Shown piece by piece: positions 1-19,353 of a stretch of 64,000 bases of DNA. How positions within the stretch are numbered: the first letter of the stretch is position 1; the number at the start of each line of letters is the position of its first letter. This DNA comes from Ecdyonurus torrentis (lineage: Eukaryota > Arthropoda > Insecta > Ephemeroptera > Heptageniidae): positions 20,538,217-20,602,216 of the forward strand of contig OX439132.1 in assembly GCA_949318235.1 (NCBI GenBank), in the 5' to 3' direction. Made by a program: the position numbers and the translations under genes. The notes under the pieces are model-generated. The model saw only the letters and a list, made by a program, of their open reading frames with translations, was not told the origin of the DNA and did no database searches.

Positions 1-315
1 TAACATTATAGTTTACTCTCTCATAGAAGCACTGACTATAATTATGTATTTATTAGAATGTCGATCCCAAGTGGACGAACAAATTTACTATGATGAAAAT
101 ACTACTACTTCTACTATCACTACTACTTTCATTGCTTTGCTGCCATAATGTCATTAAATTATAGGCTTAAAGGGCGAAGAAAATGTGCAGTGAAACTGAA
201 TTATTTACTGTAATTAAGTTGTTAGTTATTTGGAATTGTTACGTTCGATTACAATAATACTGATACTAGATTTCATGGTTTTATAACTAAGAAAATACTT
301 TTTTTTGTGTTGCAG
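1..315. other. Intron upstream of first visible MCRIP exon
   Basis: No coding sequence is seen here. It is AT-rich and ends in a T-rich stretch and a TTGCAG acceptor at 310-315, so it is read as the tail of an intron whose 5' exon is outside the window. Confidence 0.7.
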
Positions 316-5525
<5,210 letters not shown>

Positions 5526-5910
5526 ATCTTCAACTGCTGCTGCAACTGTAGTGTTGCTACATTGGCATGCAGTGTTGTCATTAAGAGGACATGCAACGAC
5601 GTTGAAATATATAACTCAACGTGGTGCCGTGACTTGACTTAAGCAATATATAAATAACAACTAGAAGTCATAGCATTGTCATTTCTTAACTAGGGAAGCA
5701 GCTTTTTTTCCATTAAGTTCATAGTGCAGTGAAACTGAAAAAAAAAAAAAAAAAAAAAAAAAATCTAGTGAACGTTTATAAAGTCCAAAACTTGAATCAT
5801 TTTTGTGATTTTAGAATGCATAGAAATTTGTAATATTATTATAAAAATGAAGCTGTAATTAAATTACAACAAAATTTTTATATTTATTTTCAAATTGAAA
5901 AGAGAATAAA
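5526..5910 (+). other. MCRIP: MCRIP 3' UTR (putative)
   Basis: Non-coding sequence from the stop to the first AATAAA at 5905-5910, with an A run at about 5739-5763. The AT-rich sequence carries further AATAAA hexamers downstream, so the true cleavage site is uncertain. Confidence 0.45.
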
Positions 5911-8042
5911 TAATAATAAGATGTTTTATATCTACTAATAATTTTTTTTTTCTCCACAAAAGTGATTCAAGTTATCAATATATATATTAACATCAGTGGG
6001 TATATCGAGGCCTGTATGGTTATATCATAACTGCATTCCCCTTTTGCGACAATACGTAATACATAGTTATATTTTTTTGTTCCTAGTTGTACATATATTA
6101 TATAAACAAAATATGTTTCCCTAGCATGGGTTGACATCACACAGTTACAATGGTTAGTGAGATGCACCAAAGACTGTTAAAAATATTCCTATGATGCAAG
6201 GCAACTGTTGCCATAAAATATAAATAAACAGTTCAAATTGCCTTTTTGTAGGAAATTTTAAGGAAACAATAATAAACAAAAAAGTTGTTATATATCAAAA
6301 TGTTAATAACAACTTTAAAAATATAATAACAGTAAGCAATAAAATGCCATAAGATTTAAATCGCATAATTTATAAACTTCAGTTGAAATTTTGTTATTAA
6401 AAAAAAAAAAAAAAAAAAAAAAATCATGCATCTTATGAATTTATAAATTTGGATTAAAATCAATATCATTCATTGATTTAATCTACCAGTAAAACTGAAG
6501 CATTCAAATTTGTGATATAAATTTTTACATTATGTTAACTGTCAACATTTAAAACCTATGTTTACCAGATTAATACAGAAAAGAAGTAAAGACAAATTAT
6601 TCTATATGTCATACTTACTTTTGTAAGTCTGGTTGCACATGTTAAGTGGCCTTGAGTGGTTTGATGGAAAAGCATGGTTGCACCTGTAAGTATGTTGTGC
6701 TACGTCAACGTACGCAGATGGATTGAGAGGTGCGCATGATAAGAAGGAGGTAATACAAAAGACAGTAATGCTTGCCAATCTTTAATTTTGTTTTTATAGT
6801 CTAGTTGTTAGTAGCAGATTATTATATTGTGATTCAAGAAGTAATTCAGTGTAGATTGGCAGCTTTAAAACAAATAAATAGAATTTTTATAGTTTTTTTT
6901 TCTTAGTAGTGGGTACTTATTTACCTACACAATTATACATCTATTGTTTTTTTTTTTTTTTTATTTCAAATATTTTAATATTGTTTTTGGTGCTATACAA
7001 TAATTCTTTTATTTATATAAGCATGCAATACAATAATAATATAAAGAAAGTTTATAGTTTTAAAGTAGTAAATTTTGTTTAGAATATGGTCATGAAAGCT
7101 AACTACAGTATATAATATTGTTATGTTTTTAAAATATTGTTGTTACGTATATAATATATATTACCTGCTCCTCACAAATTTTATATATATATAAATATAT
7201 AGTAGTTTATTTTCTTATATATAAAAAAAAAAGTCTTAATTATTATTCTGTGTATTGTATTTTTATGTTTATGTTGGTTTTCGTGGCCAGCTTTTTATTT
7301 TTTTTATTTTTTTATTTTTTTTTTTTTCATTATTATTTTTTAGTCTATGTAGCTGCATTTACATGACAACTAGCACTTAACATGTTGAAACATGAAAGTG
7401 GTTTGTTCTTAAACATTTGCTGCCATGTAAATGTACCTTAATGTAACAATGTGTGAACTGCGGTTGTAGGTTTATAAAGCCGCAAAGCAAGTCTTAATCG
7501 ATTTATATGATATTTTTTTATTTATTATAAAAAATACATTGTATTTTTACTGTATATATTATAGGAGCATCATGTGTTTAATCAAGTTATGTGTTCCTCT
7601 GTAAGTTAAAATGTATTGTATAAATTTTGATTTTGGAGACTTGCTTGGATGTGTGGGTGAATAATAATAGAAGGGTGGTTGACTCTGAAACCCTCCCAAT
7701 CTCAATCTCTTAAAAATATTAAATTTAATTAAAATTCTTATATGCATACCATAAATAATTGTAAGAAATAGTTTAGCTAGTGATCTATTTTGCTTATAGT
7801 TTGTATATAGTTATTCACTATGCTACCTTTTTTTTATTAGATATAAATTAAAAGTATGAGTAGTGCATATTTGATTTTAATTAGAAAAGACTTAGCCTTA
7901 TAAATTAAATAATTGTCTTTATCCAAAAACATACTTACTGTTTCATATTAAGGTGCTAATTAGTTCTACTTTTAGTGCATATTTTCTCATTAGAAATTAA
8001 CACAGTATAAAAAGTCTGTAATGATCAAAATATATATAAAAT

Positions 8043-8083
<41 letters not shown>

Positions 8084-8762
8084 GTGAATACTTTATAAAT
8101 TTAATTGAGCATTTTTTTTTTTTTTTTTTTTTTAAGCACATTTGTAGGAAACAGTTTAGTAATATAAATAAGTTTGCTTAGAGATGAGGTTGGGTGGGCA
8201 CTTACCTCTCCAGAAGAGGTATACTGAGTGCCTAGTTTGCATTTCTTGTCAGTATGTAGTCTTGTTATAGAGAATCTTGCTAGCTTGGCGACTTCAACAC
8301 CAGGAGAAGCTGAGAGCAAGCAACACCATGCCTAAATCATGGTAATGTTATTTTTTTGCGAGTTTCTAATAAAAAAAAAATGCTCATTATTATATTTATT
8401 ACATTTTTTTGTTATTTTCATATACCAGTACGTTAAATTGATTTATTTTTACAATTCATCAGCGACAAAAACAAAAACAAAAACAAACTTTAATGTAATA
8501 GGCTATAGTATATTTGTACCAAAAAATGTTATCAGTTAAGTGTTTTTAATCCAGGTAATATTTTTGATGCTGAAAGGACCCTGTAAATTTTTAATTTGCA
8601 TGTTATTTTGTTAGAAGCAAAGAAATTTCATTTTTTATTGCTATGACCCCAAAAACCTATACGACATGGTACAGTACAAATAAATCAAGTAAACCCTGAC
8701 GTACCCTGAGAAGTACCTTTATAACCTGTTAGTATTGATTTGGAATAAATTTAGAATTTAGG

Positions 8763-8886
8763 TACAGCTGTGGCCAAAAGTTCCCGAACGGGGCAGCGGC
8801 GGCCGCTGCGTTTTCTCATAAAGATAACATAGTTCGGTTGTGGGTTGCCTATGCAAATCGTTCGGGAACTTTTGGCCAGAGCTGTA
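8763..8886. mobile_element. Tc1-like MITE, 120 bp, family CAGCTSTGG, copy 1
   Basis: TA target sites at 8763-8764 and 8885-8886 flank a 120-bp element with arms CAGCTGTGGCCAAAAGTTCC and its near reverse complement. The core is GC-rich (GGCAGCGGCGGCCGCTGC). A second copy of exactly the same length lies at 40490-40613. Confidence 0.88.
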
Positions 8887-9788
8887 CATCCACCATAGTA
8901 TAGATTAATAGTTTTTTTAGGGTAAGGAGCAAGGAATTCAAATAAAAAATTAGGTTTATCTGAAATTGTAAATTTTGATGGTAAATCAGAACAAATCATT
9001 AGCCCTTAACTATTTTAACATATAACCCATAAAGAAATATTACCTATATACATTCTGAGATTTTTATAAGGAATTGAATCAATTAATTAATTATTTATCA
9101 AGGAATTTTTTATAGAGATTTATTAGGATTTAAATGTTTAAAAAAAAAAGGAAAAATGTGTTTTCATTAATTTTTAATTTGGTTAATACCTGGTTAATTG
9201 TAAATGTTAAATTTCAAAAAAATATATATATATATTAAGGCACAAAGAACGCACCGAGAATTGGAAGTTTTTTAACATGATTAAGTATTTTTAATTGCTA
9301 CGTTATAACTACATTTTTCGTATGCGAGTTTTATACTTTTAGCCGACGTTAAGAATTTTTATTCTATGCGATAAAAAAACATTCTTGAATCCTTAATTAC
9401 ACTTATAAAGATTAGTAGCAAAACTTCCAGATTAACGGTAAAAGTTATACCATCAATATAACAATAGCGAGTATTATGACTATACAAATCACATAGCTGC
9501 CAGAACTAGAGTTACACAAATAACACAAATTTTAATTTTAACCTAAAATGTCTCAAAACTTGTCAAATATGCCGTATCCGAGGTTCATCCTCTTAAGCCA
9601 TCCATTTTTTTTTGTTGCTGATTGTTTTATTTTAAATCATCAGTTGACGGCCCTTTGTGTATTATAGTCAGTTTCATCAGAAAAAAAAAAAAGAAAAAAA
9701 AGATTTGAGTTGAATTTTTCTCAACACAAACATTCATTAAGATTCAGGATTCATATTAATTGCGCATTTAATTTATTATAATTATTAT

Positions 9789-10013
9789 GAGGTTATCGGT
9801 TTTAAATATTCTGAAAAAAATCCTATGGCTTAAAACACGTAAAAGTATGTCTACCTACGTAGTATTTATCATTTAAATTTCTCCGGAATCGGTGGAGTAA
9901 TTTTCTCAAAAATCGTACAAAACGTGTTTTCCCTCATAAGCGTAATGTTAAATTAGGGGACCCTTAGCTTTCCCCGCGTCACCCCGCGCGCTAAACCGAT
10001 AAGCTCCATTAAA
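9789..10013. repeat. Dispersed repeat family A, copy 1
   Basis: Shares ordered blocks with copies at 13597 and 30209, all in the same orientation: GAGGTTATCGGTTT, ATGGCTTAAAACAC, TCTCCGGAATCGGTGGAGTA, CATAAGCGTAATGTTAAATT, CCCCGCGCGCTAAACCGA. No terminal inverted repeat, reading frame or tail was found. A SINE or a decayed DNA element are both possible. Confidence 0.82.
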
Positions 10014-12104
10014 CTGAATAGTAACAGAAAATGGTGACGTAGTTTTTTATTTATGACATTTATTATTGTACCGAAACAAAATTGAATAACTTGCACTTTT
10101 AGTCTGCAATTAAGTCTATTGTTGTGCAAGTTTTTTTTCCGTGCGACATTTATATATTATATGCCAAAAAGAAAAAGAAAGAAAGAATAAAATTAACACA
10201 ACAAAATCTTTTGCAATACTTAACAAAATAATAATAAAAATAAAAACAGAAGAAGAAAGGTATATAAATACGTATAAAATATACGTAAAAAAATGAGTAA
10301 ATACATAATATCAAATTAAAAACATGAGAAGTAAATAATATATTTCTAAGGAAATACTCATGGTAATAAACAGAGCATAAACATTTCTCAAGAAAGAGTA
10401 GCTAAGTGATTCACTACATCAAATTATTTAATATTTTATGCTTATTTAAATACCATAGCATGTGTTACATATTTGTTTCATCAAATTATTTCATGGTCCT
10501 AATTACTAATTTTTTTATACCTCTGATATATATGACACAAAAAAAAAAAGCACTAAATCCTTGTTATGATTGACGAGCAATGCGAAGGCGGCGCGAATCT
10601 ATTATGAAAGCAAGAAAGAAAAGCAGCCGACTTGAGCTTTTTTTTTTTTTTTTTTTCCTGTTCTGGAAGATATCAGATGACGCCGAGCCACATTGAATTA
10701 GTTGCATACATGAATGAATGCTGCGCCGCCCTCGCCAAAAATAACAATAAAATTCAATAAAATCCCATTTTCTAAAGACATAATATTTATTACTCTGCTA
10801 AATATATTTTATTTTATTTATAAATTATTATTTGGCATCCAATTTTATTTAAAAGTCTCCCTCATAGTTCGGCAACTTTTTTACGTCTCAAGCAAAGCTG
10901 ACTATAGTATATACCTTGCAGGGGCGTTGCAGGGGCATCTCCTGTATTTAATTTGTTACAAAAATGCTTTACTGTGCAAAATGTTCTTGCGTCACTGAAA
11001 TATACGTACGTACAGTACAATTTTAACTTAATTTTCATTCTTTTTATCCATTGTAATATATTATTTATTAAAATATCTGATCTTCGCATATAATTATACT
11101 AAAAGAAGAAGAAAAAAAGCCAAAGTCCGATGTGCTTTGTATATTACATTTATTATGCATTAATTTCATCATATACTATGTACTGTGTATACGTGCGTTA
11201 TAGCACAGCGTATATTTGTTGAAACTTATAAAAATAAAACTATGTTCTTTTCCTCTTTTCCTTTTCGTTATGCGTAAATTTTATCTATAAAATTTGAGAC
11301 GGCCTTCTTCCCGGGAAGTCTACATATATTATCAGTTGTATTACAAATTGCACGTTGATGACTTCAAGCGGCTTTTACCCGTTCTATACGCAGAGTATCA
11401 CATATCGAATATATTCTGGGCAAATGGCTCGTGTCAAACAGCAAAAACTTCTCCACTCGGCCTTATGTACTATATTTTTTCTCGTCCTCGTTGAAAAAAA
11501 GCAGCGTATACAAAATAAACCAGACCTTAAAAGTTAATGCTGCTAGTCAAATATATTATTATTTTTATTTTTTGCTTCTATTATTTTAGCGGCGACTATA
11601 TAAACAATAATTAAATTTTTGCTTCATTAAGAAAATATTAATTTTTCCTGCACGAGGGCATTATATTTAATACCACGTATCAATAATTTTTTCTACGAAC
11701 TTTTAAGTTGTCAGAAAAATAAGAAAACCATTATGAAAATTAATGCAGAGGAAATTCTGTTAGTGTTAAAATCAGGCAGTAATTAATTCATCAAAAATCT
11801 TATCGATGGACAAAACCGTGATCGTAATAATATCAGTCATGCTTGTTGTATAATTTTTGTGAAAAATTAAGCGTATAACACAACCGTTATTTACTAATAT
11901 TTCCATCATTGTGCTCACAATAATTATAATAGTGCCTGCGCTTCCGTGCTATTTGTAAAAGCAAAAAAGTAACACTGATCATAGTGTATAGGGGAACATA
12001 ACCTATTAAAAAGTAGCCCAAATTATTCATCGTTATTTGATGGTTTGATACGTTAAAATGAGCTCTATTATATATTTTTAAACCAGAGAAAAATAATAAC
12101 ATTG

Positions 12105-12137
<33 letters not shown>

Positions 12138-12186
12138 CACTATGAAAATAGCCAAAAATGACAATAACGTTCGTTCTATATGCTGG

Positions 12187-12519
12187 TTACGGAGGTAGGC
12201 TACCGACGTTGGCCATAGACTCAAACTGTTATCGTCAAAAAAAATCTGAAATTTTGCACAATGATACTTCAGCTTAGACAATTTCAAATACATTAAAATT
12301 ATGGGGGGTCACCGTGCAAGTTTTATATGATTTTTTGAAATTTTAAGCCCATAAGGCCCAATGTTAATTTCAATAATTTTTTTCTTTTTTTCGAGACGGT
12401 CAAACATCTTGAAATTTTTATCACGGCTAGGTGTGATCCTCAGCTACACAATGACACTAAAGTTAAACACAAAACACTTCATAGTCTTTGAGATATAAGG
12501 ACGGTACCCTAGTACTTAA
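12187..12519. mobile_element. piggyBac-like MITE, copy 1 (333 bp)
   Basis: Ends resemble TTAA-GGGAGTAGGGTACCGAC: the left end is TTAC followed by GGAGGTAGGCTACCGAC, and the right end is GTACC...TACTTAA. The interior aligns block by block, in the same orientation, with 63401-63732 (for example GGGGGGTCACCGTGCAA, AAGCCCATAAGGCCCAATGT, TTTGAGATATAA). TTAA flanks suggest a piggyBac-type origin. The left TTAA has one change. Confidence 0.8.
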
Positions 12520-13596
12520 TACATTTACTTATACTCAATCGTACAGTGTGTATGGCGAGAAATTAAAAATTATATTCGCATCTTCAATTACAATATTAAT
12601 TTTAAGAATTTATCATAATTGTCGTACATTTTATGGTTGCAGCTTATATAAAATAATATACTGTGTATAGGCATAGGCTCTACTATAGTACTCATGCAGG
12701 CTCGGATAAAATACTTGCAGGCCTGTACTAAATGTATTGTTAAATGTTACCAAGTGCTTTCACATCCTATCTATCTATACATACAACATGCACATACTCC
12801 ATATTTCATTAAATATGCTTATCAAGGTTTATCTCAGAAATAGTTTTCAATAATAATATTTTATTGGCATGAAAAAAGCATAATCACACATTTGATTTTA
12901 GTATTGTTTAATTTTTGACATACAAACTTCGCAAACACAAACAAACGATACTTTTTTTTTTTTTTTTTTTTTTTTTATCATTTTGATAATAATTTTAAAT
13001 CGTTGAAGAACTTTATATTTTGTAAGAATCATTCAACACTATATCAGACAAAAGTGAAGTGTGTTCATCCACTTGAACATGTATGTAAAACCATGTGTTC
13101 TTATGTAAAAGTAAGGGCAAGTATGAACAAGCCAACCGCGCGCCTCGAAGCATTTAAGTGATTAAGAACATGAACATACGTAACAGGACACCACGGTGGT
13201 GGTCTTTTTTTATATTATATAATATACAAGACCCCGGTAAATTTCACTCTTCAAAACTGACAATGATGTAATCAACACGTATACACCATATAGCAATCAA
13301 GACTCCTCCGGTCATAGCTTTTTTAGCGGTACATGTTATTAGAGCCATGTGCTTATTAAAAAAAAAAAAAAAAAAAGACGATGATGTTTCATGTCAAGTC
13401 ACACCATGAACTTTCTTGCTAGATACGACTTCGTATTTCTATGACCACAATCGTGTTGTATTAATTAGACGCGACGTATGTTATATATATTTAAATATAA
13501 ATGTAATATTTTAATAATATAGTCAAATTTTAATAAAGCTTTTCTCAGTGTATCAAAAAAGCAAAGTACATGCAAATGGAGCGTTGTACTTAAATT

Positions 13597-13806
13597 GTAG
13601 GTTATTGGGTTTAAAATTTCTATGTAGCTTAAAACACGTAGAAATATGTCTCATTCAAAATTCTCCGGAATCGGTGGAGTAGTTTTCTCAAAAATCGCAA
13701 AAAAAAAAAAAAAAAAAAAAAAAAGAGTTTTTCCTTTTCCTTCATAAGCGTAACGTTAAATTATAGGAGACCCTTCCCTGCGTTTTCCCGCGCGCTAAAC
13801 CGAGAG
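13597..13806. repeat. Dispersed repeat family A, copy 2
   Basis: Same block order as the copy at 9789 (CTCCGGAATCGGTGGAGTAG, CATAAGCGTAACGTTAAATT, CCCGCGCGCTAAACCGA). An A run of about 25 interrupts the middle. Confidence 0.82.
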
Positions 13807-14186
13807 CGTTGAAATAATTGGTAAAAATTCAATGATTATAAATCACAGAATTAGCATGGATTTGACACCCCTTTAAATAAAACACATTCTCATGGAAATC
13901 ACACATGGAATCCATGGTGGACGTTCTATGGTGAATAATACAATACGTCACTTATTTCTCAAGTTTTTCCACCAATATATGGATTTATCCACCATATTTC
14001 CAACGCAATAATTTTAATAAAAACAAAATTCAAAACTTGTATATTTCATATAAGTAGAAAATAATTAAATGTGATTATATTTTGCAGCCAATAAATAAAA
14101 ATAATAAGAGGTAGATTAAAACAGCATTTTTAATAATTTTAAATACAAAATTGTTTATTTCTCAGTGCAGTATGAATCACTATTGA

Positions 14187-14222
<36 letters not shown>

Positions 14223-15230
14223 TAATGCTATATTTATTTCTCTACACGTGTCTTGTAATTGATGTAAAAACAAGTAACATTAAAACTTCACATAGAGGCC
14301 ATTCATTTACTTGCGTTAATACTCACTCTTTTTTTGTGCACCTAAAGACTTTGCACTGTGATCGGACCGGATTCAACATATCACATCCTTCAATTAAAAT
14401 AATAATATATAAATAAAAAAGGTAGTAAATAAAATAGCACACATATAAGTTTTTTTGTTATACGCAGTTGATTTTTAAAACAATTTTGGCTGAAAAATGT
14501 ATTGGTTATTGAATAAAAATCAAACAAAACACTAAAACAATATTCATTACTAATTACTACAAATTTAATATTACACATATGAGGATAAGTTTGTGGACAT
14601 CTCGTTCACCTAGCTTGAAGCTTTGTTAGGATGAGGGAACTTTGATAGTTATGTAAAGCATCAATAAAATGGCATCATATCATTTTGAGATTTGAGATAT
14701 ATCGTGTGTATTTAATAATTGATTTTTTTTTTATAAACCAACACTCCATTGTAATGTTAAAATATTTACACCCATATATCCGTCTGTGATTTTTTTATTA
14801 TTATTATTTTTTTTTAACTTTACTATTTCTCTCTTCATCTTTTCTCCAAGTAGCAAGCTGCGTGTTTAATTAATTTTTTTTTCCACGGTCTTCAAAGCAC
14901 CACTCCCCCGCTCTTTATGTTATCATGACCACATGTACCAGACGCCATAGCTTTATCACTCAGGAATAACATTTTCTAGATCCCAAAAGACGTGATGAGT
15001 TATGGTCATCAACGAAAAAAAAAATCAACCCTTTACCCTTACATTATAACACTTAACATGTAAGATATCTTTTAAATAATAATCAGTCATTTAGAACATT
15101 ACGTTACTTTGCACGAGCAACGAGCATACAACATTTTCAAATTGAAATATACAATGAGTAGTCAGTGTTAAATGTGTCCCCTTATAAGAAGAGATAATAT
15201 ATTTATGTTATTCTAGATAATCTATCTTTT

Positions 15231-15261
<31 letters not shown>

Positions 15262-15710
15262 ACTTATTTACCCTTTCAACTTAAAAATTATGATTAAAAA
15301 AATGAATAAATATTGTGTGTTCTCTTCTTGATTTGACTACACATGACATTATTTTTTATTACACATTTGATTTATTTAAGATAAAATGAATTTATTTTTA
15401 TTATATACATAAAAATAATTTTTTGTTTGTGGTATCATAATTTTATAACGTACTTCTTATAAGTTTAATTATTTTTCATTTTTATTTATTGTTTATTTAT
15501 TTTACCAAATTTGCAGACTTATACATATGTGACACGACTGTAACTTCTTCATTAATTTATAGCAAAATAAAGTGATGCTTTATATGACACGCATTATTAC
15601 ACTTTAATATGTTAATGCAAAAAAAAGTGGGTATTCGAGTTCTGGCATTACATTAAATATATCTCTCCTAGAACATGTGAAATTTTAATTATAAAAGAAA
15701 TCAGTATTCT

Positions 15711-15713
<3 letters not shown>

Positions 15714-15772
<59 letters not shown>
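15714..15772. repeat. (TA)n microsatellite
   Basis: About 29 pure AT units. Confidence 0.97.
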
Positions 15773-15774
<2 letters not shown>

Positions 15775-16005
15775 GTATATCGTTTATAACCGGCGTATGT
15801 ACGGTATAAAATGTAATATACTGTAACAGCAAAAATAAAATAATAATAACTACAATAACTATAACCATAGTATAAGTATAGTATAAAAATATACCATTAC
15901 TGTGCATGATAAAGCGTGGAAATGCGCTTCCACCATTCTGGAGCACTGAATAACATTGCTCAGCATAGGACAAACGTTGTCTTTGGCTATTTTCTTTGTT
16001 GTTTT

Positions 16006-16440
<435 letters not shown>

Positions 16441-16515
16441 CTTCTTTTTTCTCGCATATACTTTATGAAAACCTATTTCAACATATTAACAGCATTAATG
16501 CTATCACAAATATTG

Positions 16516-16554
<39 letters not shown>

Positions 16555-17510
16555 GAGTCACTTTTTCAATACCAGCTCACAGTATTTAGTGCTCACATAT
16601 GGCGTCGACTGTTATACAAATGCAACACCCTATAGGAAGACGCTTATCACTGGAAGCACTTTGAAACACTCACCTTTTATATTTCGAATTCTAAGGGATA
16701 AATTGATAAGGGATAAATTTTTGGAATTACTTGAAAATTATTCATCACCAGTTGAACATCTCCTTTACAGTATAACAAATAATATAATATTTTTAAATGT
16801 AGTGGAGCGTGTTTGTGAAAATTAGATTTTATTTTAAATTTTAATCTCATTAAAGACATTAATGTGATACAATTGTTATGTAATATTGAGAGTTTATTTT
16901 CTTTATTCTTAATTTTTGTTATTGATTTTCAATTAATTAATATAATCCAGGCATGTTGTCATATGCCTCGTACCTGTGTTTTTAGCACACCTATATACAT
17001 AATATTTCACTTATTTTTAGTCATTTTCTAACACTTAGTCTTTTCAAAATACCTTTTTCATGCATAGTATGTGTTTCAAACTGCTGTAAATTTGTAACGG
17101 GATTTTTTTTTTTTTTTAATGATGTTTAACAATTTTATAATAAAACTTAAAATTTTGACCGATACTCTAGGGTCTAATGGCTATATCCTATAGCACAGTT
17201 GATGTTAGAAACATAAGTCCAAATATATAAAAAAATTTGACGAGAAAAACAATTAAAAGGTCATCTGGAATTTGCCAAAAATATGTTTGTTTTATAAAAT
17301 ATGGGATAGTTGAAAACTCGCAGTTAAAATAAAAATTATTATTTTCACCCCCCCACCTTTTTTTTTTTTTTTTTTTTTTAGTTTATTAACATGTTAAACC
17401 TTCCAATAGCCCCCATTTGATAATATAACTATTAAATACATTTTTTTATGAAAAATATAATATGATGTCATCATTACAAAAAAAGTTTCTTTGAAGCTTT
17501 ATTCTATACA

Positions 17511-17528
17511 ACTGGGTGATCACCCAGT
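17511..17528. promoter_or_regulatory. Perfect 18-bp palindrome (possible protein-binding site)
   Basis: ACTGGGTGATCACCCAGT is self-complementary across all 18 bases and starts a GC-richer 300-bp island. Whether anything binds it is unknown. Confidence 0.3.
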
Positions 17529-18294
17529 GGTACGTCGCATCGCACACATAATATGCTAATGCCAAGAGAGAATGTAATCAAATTAACTTGATGGTGGGGA
17601 GGGGGAGGGTGGCAGGCGGAAGTTCGGGTCATCGTTAGGTGCACATGGTTTCGCGGAGTGTGGGGTTATCTTGGCGGCGAGGAAGCCGTGCCTTCAGGAG
17701 GGTCAACACCCAAATAATCTCCCTTACTTAGCCTTGTGCGTTCGTATTGTGGAGGGGTTGCAACGGACCACTTCTTTCTTTGCAACAGGTCACTACCAAA
17801 GTTAGACATTGATCACGCAGCTGTGTGGCTTTAGTTTTATATTTAGAAATGAGGTAATTTAAAGTTTTTATCAAAATTATATCAACTTTTTATTTAGGTT
17901 ATTTACAATTGCATATTGTGATATACCAGAAAAAATAAGAAATCTGTGAGACAAATGTTATAAAAATGAAAATATCAAATTTTTATTAAAAATTTATCTT
18001 CATTTTTTTAGGCCAATTAAACTGCAATTTTCAATGCTTTTGTTACCAAGGCGTTTAACCAATCAGATGCACGTGAAAAAATGGAAGTGGGTTCCTAATT
18101 TCCTATCCTTTACATTGCGGGACCATCGTTTAAGTAGTTTTTAACAAAGCTATTATTATTATCTAGGAAGGGAGAAATTTAAGTGATGCGTTTTACAGGT
18201 TTTATATACTAATGAATTTTTCGAACAAAAAGTTTCACTGCAGTAAGGTTACGTATCTCACCTTCAGTCTGAAATTCTCTTATTATCTGTTAAG

Positions 18295-18300
<6 letters not shown>

Positions 18301-18369
<69 letters not shown>
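18301..18369. repeat. (TA)n microsatellite
   Basis: About 34 pure TA units. Confidence 0.97.
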
Positions 18370-18373
<4 letters not shown>

Positions 18374-19198
18374 CGTGCTGAACGTATTGAGTATCACCAA
18401 GAAAAAAAATACCACTAAGTCTCGCCGTTTTCCCCTCCATTCCCCCCTCTCCCAAGATAAAAATATTTGCCTTGCACCCCCGACCCTAACATAAACCTGC
18501 CGAAGTTGCGCGTGTCATCAGGACAAAGACCTTCAATTGTCCAAGGATGCATTGCGCAAGGTGCGGCTCACTCTCAGGGCAGGTGTTAGTTATATAACTT
18601 TCACACTGATGCTTACTTTTGCTATCAAAATAAACCCATGAATGAATGGGGCGAATGATCTAGTATACGAATTGCCATGCTGAACAAATTTATGAATGAA
18701 ACAAATTCATGCCGCAAATAATTTTTTTATCAACCATACAAAAAAAAATCAATGATTTCTTTTCCGGTCTTGTATATGTCAATATGTGATTCTTTTTTTA
18801 TTTGGTACGATCTTTGGAATATATAAGATCGCGTGCTTCTTGATGGCGTTTCGGCTTTAGATTGTTTCCGGTAGGAGTGGCAAGAATTGAGAGTAGGTCT
18901 TTGTTAAGAATGAGAGATGCGTTGGGGTAGAAATAGTAAATATTTTATCTCACAATATTTATACAAAAATATTTTTATACACTTGCTAGTGTTGATCTAG
19001 GGGTAAATAATAATAATAGGTGTAAAAAAAAAAAATTATTTTTTCCAATTTATATTACATTTAATTTTTAGAAATTAAAACAATAGGCTTATTTACATAT
19101 CAGAAAATACGATATTTTTAAACGAACGATGAACAATTATATTGACAGTTTGATTAAACAAAATATTTGTCATTCAGTAAAAGTTTCATTAAATTAAT

Positions 19199-19353
<155 letters not shown>

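Noticed and set aside
8195..8230. ACTTACCT-containing stretch resembling the start of U1 snRNA
   Set aside because: Only the eight-base core matches; the following sequence does not fit U1, and the reverse complement reads as an ordinary splice donor.
10714..11089. Two overlapping frames of 75-94 codons
   Set aside because: AT-rich, low-complexity translations with no motif or splice context.
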